From Hamiltosporidium magnivora (Eukaryota; Microsporidia; Dubosqiidae), in the NCBI GenBank assembly GCA_004325065.1, contig PITI01000290.1:1-15271 (forward strand): DNA of 15,271 bases, in the 5' to 3' direction. A model generated the notes under the pieces. The model saw nothing but the letters and a program-made list of their open reading frames with translations. It was not told the origin of the DNA and did not search any database. Numbering within the stretch: position 1 is the stretch's first letter; each line of letters begins with the position of its first letter. A program made the translations under genes and the position numbers. This document shows, piece by piece, positions 1-11,893 of this stretch.

Positions 1-215
1 TTATTATGAGATCAGAGATGCATGAGGAACCAATACCCCCTTTAAAAGAAGCGAAGAGAGAGGAAGATGGTGCCTAAAATTTTAAACCAAAAAATTAAGC
101 ACCCCTTATTTCACAAGGAGGAACCACTTTAGAGGAACCGACCAATAACATAAATAAAGAGTCGGATTTGGAAGAAGAGACAATAGTGGTTAAAGAGGTA
201 GAAGAAAACATGTAA
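1..215 (+). pseudogene. Decayed acidic coding remnant at left edge, possibly from a retroelement
   Basis: One frame (codons starting at multiples of 3) reads as a hydrophilic, Glu/Lys-rich protein from the left edge to a TAA at 213-215, broken by TAA codons at 75-77 and 96-98. It includes MRSEMHEEPIPPLKEAKREE from base 6 and, after the second stop, a stretch beginning APLISQGGTTLEEPTNNINK followed by an acidic run (LEEETIVVKEVEENM). GC is about 38% here and falls to about 15% within 30 bases of the end, so this is a foreign-looking island in the local composition. Both internal stops are one C-to-T step from a Gln codon. I cannot name the protein. An N-terminal piece of the same R2-like retroelement family seen at the right edge is a guess, based on composition and on the type of decay. 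It is probably only part of a longer relic that starts outside the window. Confidence 0.4.
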
Positions 216-416
216 AAAATGGTAAAAATATTTTAACCCAGAATTTTATTAAATAAAAGGTAAATCTATTAGATTTTATGATTTTAAAGTCATATTTTAA
301 AAGAAAATACAAATTTTACTTTTATAATAAAATTGTATGTGGTTTTATATTTTACTTGTTAGGTTTAAAGTATTGTGTAGTTAGAAAATACATTTAAAGA
401 TTAAAAATCTAAAAAG

Positions 417-637
417 TATTAGATAATTGTTATATTTTCTAAATGATATCTATCTGATTGTTTTAGTAATGGGATTATAAGAATATTAGATAATTGTTAT
501 ATCTTCTAATTGATATCTATTTGTAATATTATATAGGATATTATAGGAATATTAGATAATTGTTATATCTTCTAATTGATATCTATTTGTAATTATTAGA
601 GTAATACAATTATAGGAATATTAGATAATTGTTATAC
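417..637. repeat. Tandem repeat, 66-69 bp period, three full copies plus a partial fourth
   Basis: Copies begin at 417, 484, 550 and 619, giving spacings of 67, 66 and 69 bases. Each opens with TATTAGATAATTGTTATA and continues through a conserved TCTAATTGATATCTAT-like block of about 45 bases, followed by a more variable tail that ends in ATTATA(A/G)GAA. Copies 2 and 3 are nearly identical over the first 45 bases; copy 1 carries a few substitutions; copy 4 stops after about 18 bases. This is a non-coding minisatellite. Confidence 0.9.
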
Positions 638-836
638 TAGAAATGTTATATACTTTAAAACTACTATTATGATTTTATGTTTAAACATTTGTTTTTTTAC
701 AATATTTAAAAGTAATGTTCTATTTTTGAGTATAAATTTTATTTAAAATAAAATGTGAGAAACTTATGATTTTATTTAAAAATTAATTTATTTAATAACT
801 AAAATAAATAAAAATTAAATATTTTTTTAAAGTTTT

Positions 837-1013
837 TGTAAGAAATATTTGTATAAAATTTTATCTTTTTAATTATTAAATATTTTTATGATTTTATAAC
901 ATTTGATTATACTTGTAAGAATTATTTAAATAAAATTTTATCTTTTAATTTTTAGAAAAACTATAAAAATATTTTATTAACATTTGATTATATTTGTAAG
1001 AATTATTTAAATC
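837..1013. repeat. Degenerate tandem repeat, 77-81 bp period
   Basis: Copies start at 837, 914 and 995 with TGTAAGAA(T/A)ATTT. The shared order of blocks is TGTAAGAATTATTTAAATAA, then AAATTTTATCTTTT, then a run around TATTTTTATGATTTTA, then AACATTTGATTATA(C/T)TTG leading into the next copy. The first two copies are full length with indels and the third ends around 1013. It is unrelated in sequence to the array at 417-637. Confidence 0.75.
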
Positions 1014-1748
1014 TTATTGCTTTAAAATTATAAAAGAAGGGGTATATTTGTTTTAGTAACGGTCATAGATTTTTTGTAATACTTAATATTTTTAAACTAT
1101 ACTTTTTAAGAGATCAATATTTGAATGTCTAAAAACATGAATAAGCTTATAATTGTTTACAATGTGGAATATAGAATTATTAAAAATTTTTATTAAATAA
1201 AACCTGCGGAACAAAAAATATTTCTATAAATAGAAGCTTAATAAGAAAATATGAGATATGTTCGTAGATATAAATTATTTGATATTAATATAATAAATTA
1301 TGAATTATACAGGTTTCAAATGCTTTTATATATATATTTTACTTAATTATCTTTGTATTATGGAATATTTCTACAAATTAAATGTTCTTGGTTTAATAAA
1401 ATATTAAATACTATCTATGATAAGTTTAAAAACTTCGTTTTTAAGTTAATTATTTAAATATTATTTAATTTTTCTTGGTCGTTTTAAATAAATACTAACA
1501 ATAAAAATATTCTTTTAAAAACGTTTTTTTTTGTGGATCTGAATTTTTTAAGATTCTTGAAATGTGAGATACAAGACTTATAAAAATTAGTAATTAAGGT
1601 ACAATATACGATACTGGTAATTTAAATATACTTCTAAATACTAAAATTTTTGAATATCATATCTTTTAAACAAGACAAAGAACTGAAACAAGAAATTCAA
1701 AAACTAAATGTTTCTTAACTAAAATAGAATTGTTTAATTAACAAAAAT

Positions 1749-1778
1749 CAAATTATAGCAAATTATAGCAAATTATAA
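1749..1778. repeat. Short 10-bp tandem repeat, three copies
   Basis: The unit CAAATTATAG is repeated in direct contact, with the third copy losing its end. It lies just before a run of T. Probably a simple slippage repeat with no function. Confidence 0.7.
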
Positions 1779-4634
1779 AAAGTTTTTTTTTTCGGGTGAA
1801 GATTAAAAATATTTTTTTGTTGCTGCAAAAATTAGCGAAATAAACATTTTATTTTTCAAGACAAAAAGCCGGTTTTTTATAAAACTTTTTGCTTAAAGAA
1901 GCAGTTAATTGATTGCATGTGATCATATTGCGATTATAAAAGGCTTTATGAATATAGTTCTAACAAAAAAGGAAAGACTCTTTTTATTGTAAAATCCAAA
2001 CGATAGATTTGTATTTTAATATATCTTCGAATATATAAATAAAAAGGTATAAAAACAGGATTTTTGGTCAAAAAGTTATAATTTTTATGTAAATTAAAGA
2101 TTTTTTTTATATCAATTTTGATATTTCGTTGTAAATGTAAAATATCTAAGCTAATCTAAGCTTTTCTGGGTTATTAATTCAAAAAATATTTCTTGCGATC
2201 TTGTTGTAGAGTTAGTTGTAAACACGCCGCACAAAAAATCATCTAATAATCCATTCAAAATATTAATGGAATAAAATTTAAATTTTAAACATATCTATAG
2301 GATAGGAATGAAAGGTTTTTCCTGCCAAATTTAAAACCAAGTTTACGAAAGAAAGGTGTTTCAATGAAAAAAGAAGTGAATAACTTGTGAAATAGATTAA
2401 AAAAGCTTAATTCGAGTAAAAATTATAATATAAAACAAAAAAATTAAGTTTCGGTTTTTTTCGAAAAGATACTAATTAAACCTTAACGAATTATGTTTTT
2501 CATTATTGTTTAATCTGTATTACGCGAATTAATCTACGAAAAAAAGAAGATTAAAGTTTTTCAATTCAAATCATGTGCTATGGTTTTTAAGTAATGTCAA
2601 TAATTCCGCAGCAACACAAAAATTGTAAAATCGAGATTGATTTAAATTCTATACACCACTAAAATCAATGTTCTACAATTTAAGTACAAGTTTAGCAAAA
2701 AAATATAAAGGAAATTTATACTAAAATGTTTCGGTATTATTTTCGAGCTTATTGGCTTTTAAATATGTTATTTATGTATCAAATCAAAAACCTAGAGAGT
2801 TTTCTATTTTAATAGAATCAACTATTAGTTTTTAATAGTAAATCAAACTTAATAATTACTCCGATTTCATAAGGTCAGCTTATCTAAACACAAGTTTCAC
2901 TACTAGCAAACTACTAATATAATTTATTTACAATATATGCTTAAACATGTTAGGATGTAATATTATAAAGTATCTATAGAGTACAATAAAATGTATTTAT
3001 TTATAGTTAATATTCTTATGATTCCAGTTTTTTTATTGCTATATCTAGCTATCGTTGTAAAAAGTTAAGCATTTTTCATTGATTATACGAGTGTATTTTA
3101 TGTACACATTTTGAAAAAATTTTAAATCACAGATTTAAACTTTTGTATTTTGGTTTAAGCTCAAGATTGTGTCTATAGGTTCGAAATTAGAGAGTAAAAT
3201 GAGAATCAAATGTATACCGGTTTTAGTTCATCACAAAAGTATTAATAGATTTTATTTTCAAATTAAGCTATTTTATAATTATTTGAAGTTTGATCTTATT
3301 ATATATTTTGTTTAATTTAATTAATTTACGATTTTAATTGTTTATACCATGATACCTTAGTCTATGGTATTTTAAAAGACACATAGGAAAGATGAGCAAT
3401 ACTTAAAAAGCAAAATTATGTTTAATATACCAGACCTGAAATCATAACCTTGATATAAAAGCTTTTCTGATTATCAATTATTTTCTTTAAGAAAAAATAT
3501 AATAAAATATTGATTCATGCTATACATCGTTTTTTCTGAGCTCTTTGATCAAAAAAAATATTTAAACACAAAAATATGAGAAACGGAACTTTTTTACACA
3601 TTTTTAGATCTTTAAAATATAAAAGTAATTGATTTATTAAGAAAGTTAAAAATGTGACAGCCGTTTTTGAAGATTATACTTCCATATTTTATACTTAGAT
3701 TCGCGTTCTGTTTATAGTTTTAGCTTCTCCTACTCGTAAATTTTTAAAGAGAGATTAGCAAAATTGATTTTTTTTAGACAGTTTGACGACGATATCTAAA
3801 TTTTAGAACAGGGATTTCTTTCTATGAAGCCAGTTTTCAAAACCAATTGAAGAATCGATCATTTTTTGTAGTCATCTAGGGTAAGAAACCGACATTATAA
3901 CTTTTAGGTTATTCAGATCAAATTTGTTGTGTTTATCAGTGAAATTAAAAATGGTGTGATTTTATTGCATTTGTTTTCTACTATTTAAAATCTAATATAT
4001 TTGAAACTTTATAATACGAATCAAAGGAAATAATGTATTTTACTTAAATTATTTTTAATATCGACAGCTAATTTTTTTTCAATGAAATTTGTCTTCGGGT
4101 TTATGATTTAAAAGCTAATAAAATAAGAAAACCGTATTAGGATGCTAGCTAATACAAATTAATTATAAACATTTTACCCTCTCAAAAAAGCAAATGTGAG
4201 TTCCAAAAAAATTTAACCAGAAATATATTTGTTGAGATCTGATAATAAAAAAAATATATCCCATATAAGAACCTACCAAATTTCTGGTTTCAGGGAATAT
4301 AATGAAAGCAGTTAGAGCAAAGAAACCAACAGATAAAAGCAGATCGTTTATGATATGATAATAATTATAATACTTTTAGTTATAGCTATCTATAATTTAT
4401 AAATGTAATAAATCAAAAGATGTTAAATATCGTCTTTAATTATTATCTGTCACTGGATTATAATATAAGTATAAATAATGCAAAGTATTCATCTCCATTG
4501 CACATAAAAACGTAAAATGATAAAGCAGTAATAACAAAGTCACTTTAAATTTGTTTTTCCTAATTAAATAAACGTAGGATAGTATCATTCCTATTCCATA
4601 GGCTATACTTTTCAATACGAATAGTATTTTGATA

Positions 4635-4640
4635 TTTATT
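4635..4640 (-). promoter_or_regulatory. AATAAA polyadenylation-like signal overlapping the stop codon
   Basis: On the minus strand the membrane-protein gene ends TTT TTT TAA TAA ATA, so two stop codons in tandem create an AATAAA hexamer that overlaps the first stop. Very short 3' ends with signals at or near the stop are typical of microsporidian genes, but in DNA this AT-rich the hexamer is also common by chance. Confidence 0.3.
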
Positions 4641-5178
4641 AAAAAAAATGATAAATAAAGCTGTCTATTAGAATAAAAATGAATAGATAGTAAAAATAAC
4701 CGATAAAGGTTATTATAGGAATTTCCTTTCGTATGAATTTGCAGCTATTAAATTTTATACAAATTGAAAAGTAGTTACCAAAACAAAAAATTACATATAA
4801 CAAAGCAAATGGCCAAACCAATTCATATATTATTGTGACATTGAGTTTGTGTATTAATAACTCAGCCAAAATCGAGAAAAATCCAAAGCTGAATATTATC
4901 ATATAATATAAGTCATGTTTGCTCTCAAAACTCTTTGAATATAATGTAAACACAAATGAACAGTTGAATAATAGCAATAGAATAAAATACTTGAATATAA
5001 TTTTATTTGAGTCGATTGATCTCAAACCATAAATTATTTTGTATAAATACATCGGAAGGAATATTTCTATAACAGCAAGGCACATATCCGCCAAAATTTT
5101 TAGAAATAGATCATAAATATTCAAGTGTCTATATGATACTATATCTCTGGGAATTCTTCTTTCTTTTTTTGGACTCAT
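4639..5178 (-). CDS. Hypothetical five-helix membrane protein (179 aa)
   Basis: I do not recognise the family. The protein starts with a basic, soluble N-terminus (MSPKKERRIPRDIVSYRHLN) and then has about five hydrophobic segments, near residues 24-48, 60-80, 91-110, 115-141 and 153-176, ending directly in the last helix (IYHFF). The basic N-terminus suggests a cytosolic start. A run of 179 codons without a stop is most unlikely by chance in DNA this rich in A and T, which is the main evidence that the gene is real. The only Met near the 5' end is the one chosen; the next is residue 32, inside helix 1. It contains no Gln and a single Trp. It stands alone, with no intact gene within 4 kb on the left or 6 kb on the right. 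Five-helix Golgi/ER proteins of the Yip1 type have a similar layout, but I see no sequence match and do not assign it. Confidence 0.72.
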   Translation of the reverse strand: MSPKKERRIPRDIVSYRHLNIYDLFLKILADMCLAVIEIFLPMYLYKIIYGLRSIDSNKIIFKYFILLLLFNCSFVFTLYSKSFESKHDLYYMIIFSFGFFSILAELLIHKLNVTIIYELVWPFALLYVIFCFGNYFSICIKFNSCKFIRKEIPIITFIGYFYYLFIFILIDSFIYHFF

Positions 5179-8100
5179 TTTCAGGCATTACCTACTTTAT
5201 GTTTTATAAAAGAAATTAATTAAATTAAATTTTAGATTATTCGTTATATTTTAATCATCTAACATTTCCAGATAAAATATTAAATATATTAATTTAATTA
5301 AAAAAGATTTTAAATTCCATGGCAAATAATTTGCTAAAATATATTTTTTACATTTGCTTTAGTTCAATGCGACTTTATTTGGTTATGCTGAGTCTTTCTT
5401 TTGGTCTCTTACTAACTATAAGTCGGTACTCTAGTGTTGCCTTTTTATTCTGTAAATTAAAGGTTAATTATATTGATAGTTGCAAGCTAGCACATTTTCT
5501 TGTTGAGATTATGATTTAATATATGTATAGGGGATCGTATAATCACAATCCAGCATTCTAATCTAATATGTGCTCCTCTGATTCTCGTCTTATTCCGTTT
5601 AATTACTCCTATTTATCGACAATAGTACCGAAATAATTATTTATAAGATTAATTTACAAAGTGTATAGCAATATTTACATTGGCAACTGCAACTTTTCTA
5701 AGCTTTTATATCATATGAATATTTGTAAAAAACACACTCAAAGTATTGTATATTGAAATAATTCAGCTACGCATTCTTTGGATGAACTCAATTATCATTA
5801 AAATTTTATTTTGTTAGGCCTTGCCTTATGATTTTAAGCCAAAGGTCTCTAAACTAAGGCTTGCTACTGTTTTTTTTGTAAAATAAGCTTTATCAATGAT
5901 AGAATATAATGAAAAAAATGAAAAAAATTACAATTAAGATAATTTTAATTATGAATTTATTGTACAAAGAAAATATATTTAAACGACAGCATTTTTTAAA
6001 GAAAAAAGATCTTATTGTTTATTATTTTATCCGAAAAATCCAAAACAAAATTATACAATATGTGTAGCATAATTTTTTATACATAGAATTGATGTAGTTG
6101 AGATTTATCCCTAATGATTTGCTGACTTTGTGCGTCAAATGTATTTGGTGAAATTATCAATAATGATTTCAAATGCTTATCTAGTAATTCCATCTGTTAA
6201 TATTTTATCTGTATTTCATTTAGAAGGCTGTTCTTTCACAAAGATAGGCAGTAACGAAAGCGGAAATAAACTCAAGACCAAGTTTATGAGTAATGGAATT
6301 GTGTACCCGAAAGGCTCCCATAAAATTAAGTAATGGGGAATTTATATATAAATTTTTGAAAATATCACTAGATCACATATATATTATATTCACTAGTAGT
6401 TCCGTGGCTAGAGGTTCGATATCAGCTGCAAAGAATTTTGCAAAATTTTCATATCAGTTGCTCCCAAATCCAAATCAAAAAATGTAGAATTATTTTCATT
6501 TAGATCATCTCCAGTTTCTATTGCAAACTTTATTTGAATTTATGTTGTTAATTGCTCACCAAATTTTTGTAATGTATCAAAAATATTGAAACAGTTTTTG
6601 CCTAAACTAAATCGAAACAAAGAGTATTTATTGACGAACTGATTTGGTACTCGTTTATAATTCAGAGTAGCTGATTTTTTCCTTCAATTTTAACAGAAGA
6701 ATAGGCATATATTCTAACAAAACTTTATATAAATATTTCTTCAAAAACCATTGTTTGCTTAATGACTTGACGAAGGGATAATTCTGTTATCTTAAAAATA
6801 CTTCGATAATGTTCTAATTTATCAAAACTGCTCTAAATTTTTCTAAAACGGAACTACCGAACTAAGGTATTAAGATCAACTCATTTTCTCCAATTTCTTT
6901 AATGGACTCATGGAATGACGAAGAGTGTGCGAAATGGACTTAATGTAGTTAACAGTTGCTTTGAATAGGCTTTAAACTATCGAAAAGTCGAATCATGTTC
7001 CACACAACAATTGTTTAATAAACAGAATACATTATCAATTGTTTTGGTTATTCTACAATTTATTCTGCCTTTGATACAAGAGGAATACTTCTTTAGCTTC
7101 TCCTCTGATGTATTTTTGCGATCAGTTGAAACAACTACAAGTTTTGCTATCGAAGATTGGCTTAACTATAAGATTTCTGGCTTTGGAAGAAAAAATCTTA
7201 TCTAGTGGTTATACTGTAAACGCTATGAACGTCTAAAGATCCTATCATAATTTATATAATTCAAACAAATTCCTACATATAAATATTTTAGAGATTTTTT
7301 GAACATCGTTTTACTAAACCAAAACCAAAGACATCTGTTCTAAGAATATGTTTTCTCAATGTTGAGTATTATATTGTCTGGAATGCTGACGATTTTCTCC
7401 TCATTATGCGGACAACAACCTGATGTTTTTAAATGCATTGATTTTTATATAGATTGATTCCTATCTAGGTGCGATAATACAATCTTTAATTTATCTGCTT
7501 TCTGTAAATGTTAAATAGATTTCGCAAAGAAATAAGCCAAACAAAAACATGCTTTTTTTCTCCTATGTTTTTACTTTTTATACGCAATTGTCGGGCTTTA
7601 AGCCTAATAATAAATTTTTAAATTTTCTATTTGTCAAATTCCAGTATAATTCGAGTAATTCCGAGAATGATTATTTATTTAATGGCTTTTTATATTGTAT
7701 TCTTAGAGAACTGAAATGTTTATATTGTAAATGAGATATGTTACCACATTCCTCTAATAAACAAGAAAGAATTAACACCCTTATTGCTAGTTCAACACTT
7801 TGCATTCACTACCTGTCTTTTCATTGTCGGACTTCATATTTATTGAAATTAGGAAAATAGAAAAAAACAAGAACATGTTAATATTGAAATTTGCAGCCAA
7901 AAAATGAAATTAATAAGTTTGATTGTCGCATTTAAAACAACCATAAAAACCCAAAGATTTTTAAGCTAAGATATTTTGTTCATAATACAGTGCGAAGTGA
8001 TAATTTGTTTTGATTATTTTGGCATAACATAACACTATTGATTGGAAAGTAATGACAATAATGATATGTTAGGTTTTTATCATTAAAAAACAAAGCAGAT

Positions 8101-8718
8101 TTTCGCGAACGAAAACACCTAGACGTCATAAATATGATCAGAATGCGACTCTGCACCAGAAAAAAAGTTTTTTTTCCCATCTTTATAAACAAAGACTACT
8201 TCTTAATGCACGGTAGCAAGTATTTTCCAATACATTTAATCAATTTCATATGTAAAAGTATTTTCCTGGTTGAAATGCACACATAGCTTCGTTTTTTCCG
8301 ATTTTGAAGCCATACCTGCTTTCATTATACCTAAAATTTTACTAAAGTAAAGATGTGGTAGACGAAGGATTGTTGGCAAGGCGTAAGTATCAGCATTATC
8401 CACAAGCAAAGCCATTATCGAAGTTCATTATGTCTCATGAGCAATAATGAGATTACAAAGACTAACACTTTAAATTTAGCAATTTTTTAAGTCTTATTCC
8501 TCTATTTATTATATTCGTTTCATTTTAAATTGGCAATTTACTTTTTTAAATATTTATCTATAAAATATTGTTAAGATTCATTTTAATTTTTTTGAACGTA
8601 TGTATGAAACTTTAAACATTTGATGCAAAATCAATAATTATATATATTGAATAAAAGCATTTTAGTTCGTTGATAAAAATATATAGATTTTGGTCCTCGA
8701 GACTTTATAGAAGGCAAG

Positions 8719-8747
8719 GGGTCTACAAACCAGAAATTTGTTGACCC
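8719..8747. other. Imperfect hairpin: 11-bp arms, 7-nt loop
   Basis: GGGTCTACAAA (8719-8729) can pair with TTTGTTGACCC (8737-8747) at 10 of 11 positions, with one T-T mismatch and a CCAGAAA loop. It sits in a locally GC-richer patch (about 8690-8790) of an otherwise AT-rich desert. It is not a tRNA, because there is no matching acceptor stem or T arm. It may be chance, or the remains of an element terminus. Confidence 0.45.
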
Positions 8748-11700
8748 TTAGTTCGAGAAAATTTTGCGCCACAATTTAGACTCAAAGATGCACTATCATG
8801 ATTTAATTTTTATTATTGATTTACTTATCCCTCTAATATTCTATGAATGCACATAAATTTTTATAATTCTCTCTAGTTTCATCTCACCTATGCATTTCAA
8901 GAATTTAAATGGGTATTTGGCTGTATATTTGCTGTTAAGATTTACATTAATATCCATTTAGAAAAAAGATGTGGTTTGGTTATTTGGGTATAGTGTATGT
9001 GTTTCACACATTGGATATCTATTCTTTGAATACGCAGTCGATGAATCCATGATTTAGGTTATTTCTATAGATTATCATTTGACTTGTGAACCCAGGAATT
9101 AAATTTCAACCCGAGATTCAAGTAGAAACTCTTTTTTATGCTACTTGTTTTTTATTTCATAAGCTACCATCGGAAAATTCATTCATTAAATAGCTGTGTG
9201 TTTTCATTCTTAGAAGACTGTAAATGTAATTAACTTCTCCTACAAATTGATAGTTAAACGATTCAAAATTGCTTTTAGTGCAGGGATATAGCATTCATAT
9301 TTCGATTCGATAATTATTTATATCGTAAATATAGGTCACTTATATGGCTTGTATTCTAAGAATTTCTGTATATGTAGCTCAATGATTTTAATTTAAAGAT
9401 ATATCGAACCTCGGCAAATATTTACCCAAAACTCAATAAATAATACTCTCTGACATTCTCGGATGTAAGAAGCGAGTCATCATGTTTTCCATTTTGATCT
9501 AAAAATAAATTTTTTTCACCAGAAATACGCGTTTTGATTCATATAATTGAGATAATTTACCTAGAAAATTTGAAGTAGTTCTATAGATAATTTATTTAAA
9601 AATATTTAAGCTATATTACTGACATTAAACAAATCACCTGTGTTAAATTTACCATGAAATTCTTTTTCTACTTTTATAAAATATTCATATATTTTGTATC
9701 TTCTTTATTATGAAATATTTATAACAGGATAACCTTTTAAAGAATAGAGTATCTTCATGAAATGTATCACTTGTGGCTGATTTCTTTTTCGAACCTTTAA
9801 CTCTATTTTTTAAAGAAAAATGTCACGATGAATATTCAAAAACAACTGGGTTTTCTTATATTGCACAATATTGCAATAATTATTGTGAAAAAAAGATGAT
9901 TTTGTGTCAGAGATATTTTTCATTAGTATTTTAAGAGCTATTTATTCATATTAAGGCTTGTAGCATAACGGATACGAACAATAATTATGAAAGAATTCTA
10001 AAAATATTTTCTCTTTCAAATTTCTCGTTATATATTATCGCGTGCGGGTTTATCTTGTCTTGATTTCATCATTATTTTCAAATTGATTTTAATAAATCAC
10101 TTATTCTAATGATTCAAGTATAAATATATATCCATTCTTTCAAAATACTTTATCTAAAAACCAAGGATCATTTTAAATCAATCGATGAAAATATTAATTA
10201 TTTAAGTTGCTCTCTTAGCCGTTAAAATCAAATACGGGTTTCTTCTGTATATCCTTTTCGTTCTTTTTTAACCAAATTGATTTTTACTAGCAGTTTTTTC
10301 ATTTACATTTATAAAAATCAACATGATTACTCAAATCGAAAAAATTAAACGGCAAAAAATATTAGAATGAGGTCATACTCGAGAGATTGTATTTAAAAAA
10401 ACCGATAAGTATTATTTCTGTTTTATAATCGTTTACTGTCTACAATAACGTTAAATTGCAAATTGATTGGTATAATTTGTATATAAGCGCAATTTCTTAT
10501 CTCAAACCCAATTAAGTAATTTTTAATTGAAATTTTATTTTTTAATTATTTGATATTAATGTTTATACTTTGTGTTTTTGTTGAAGCAAAGAGCATTATG
10601 TTATAATTTTTGGTTTTTGTATGATTTCTGAGGAAATTCTAGGGTTTGGTTCTGAATTTTGTAGAGATTCTTCTATAGGAAAGTTAGCGAACTTTAAAAA
10701 CGTCTCGATTTATTGTTTCATGAAATACTTGCTAATAATCACAGATTAGCTGGTTAGTTTAATGGCCAAGAAATTCTACTCTATGGCAATTACAAAAAAA
10801 AGCTTTTGTAAGTCATTTGTATTTTATGGATATATGGTTGCCATATATATCTTAAAACATAGTTTATTCTATATTTTTTAGCCAATCTTTATTGAAAATT
10901 TTATGCCAAAAATCCAAATTTCTTGTTTACACATTATATACATAAGATTAATACAAATTTTAAACCTTCTAAATAATTTTCTGCAATAAAAATCTGACAG
11001 AAACGTTTTGAAAACATAATTACTTGAAATATCAATTTATAACCATGAAATAAGTAAATCATATATTTTCAGCTGAAAACTCTGAATAAAAACAATAACT
11101 GCCTTATAGTAATTATAAATACCATAATTTGTTTAACATATATGATGTACGTAAAGTATAAAAATTTATTGGTTATAAATCAAAGTGTTATTGTTAATAC
11201 ATAGTTATATAATATTGGTTTTTGTAGTTATATGTTTAAACTCTGTTATTTTGTGCTATCAAAACACATTTCTTACTGTAATCTCTTTCATTTATTTTGA
11301 TTGTTAACAGAACAAAAAAGAACGACAAAAAGGTGCACATATTTTTTTGTAATATAAAATAGGTTTTGGTTAATTTAAATCATTCATATAGATTACTAAA
11401 CAAAAGAAGATTAAAATTATTCTTCGAATTTGAAACAGAAATGTTTAAGTGAATGCTCAAATATAATGAATATTTAATTACTCCAGTAATATAATAGAAT
11501 TTTTCTTATTAATTTATTTTTTTAACCAGAATACAATCAAAGTAGAACAATGGCTAGTCAAAGAAATTAAAAAATGCTTTTAACTGATATAAATCGAAAT
11601 ATCAATTTCTCATTATTATCGTTTTTTTTATTAGCTTTTTCCTTTCCATATTTATGTAAATCAATCCAAAAATGAATTTAATTTTCACCAAGTTATAGCC

Positions 11701-11893
11701 ATTCAATATTATTGTTGTTTGGAAAATTAAAAAAATAAGTTTTATCACCTATGGCTTAAAAATCTTTTATATCAAATTTTGTTATTAATATACTCTATCG
11801 AATATATATTGTTTAAATTACAGTATCTCGTGTACAAAATAAAAAAATTCTCACAAAAGTTTATTATCAGTCATTGCTATTTTATCAAAAAAA

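Larger units (their letters stand above)
231..4638. other. Gene-free AT-rich stretch
   Basis: No open frame of convincing length on either strand. Composition is extremely AT-rich, about 15% GC in the first few hundred bases and somewhat higher after about 1900. It holds two degenerate tandem arrays and a short 10-bp repeat (listed separately), many A and T homopolymers, and a second 10-bp doublet (atctaagcta twice) at 2144-2163. A minus-strand patch at 3655-3891 reads faintly like decayed protein but is not callable. I see no tRNA, rRNA or structured RNA. Confidence 0.6.

Noticed and set aside
417..637. CRISPR array
   Set aside because: Few copies, the spacers are themselves similar to each other, no cas genes, and the setting is eukaryotic.
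5319..5519. 66-codon plus-strand frame with hydrophobic content, divergent from the membrane protein gene
   Set aside because: Length is within what chance gives in this AT-rich DNA, there is no recognisable motif, and several similar-sized frames occur nearby.
6130..6487. Two overlapping plus-strand frames of 64-67 codons
   Set aside because: The first begins with GTG rather than ATG and both lack any family resemblance; the minus strand here looks at least as protein-like.
7011..7734. Plus-strand frames at 7011-7205 and 7549-7734
   Set aside because: Just over 60 codons each, low complexity Phe/Leu/Ser content, no motif, consistent with chance.
7980..8192. 70-codon minus-strand frame
   Set aside because: No recognisable motif and length expected by chance.
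8690..8790. tRNA-like sequence with a GTTCGA box
   Set aside because: The putative T arm has no complementary stem and no acceptor stem pairs; other TTCGA sites at about 3180 and 6413 fail the same test.
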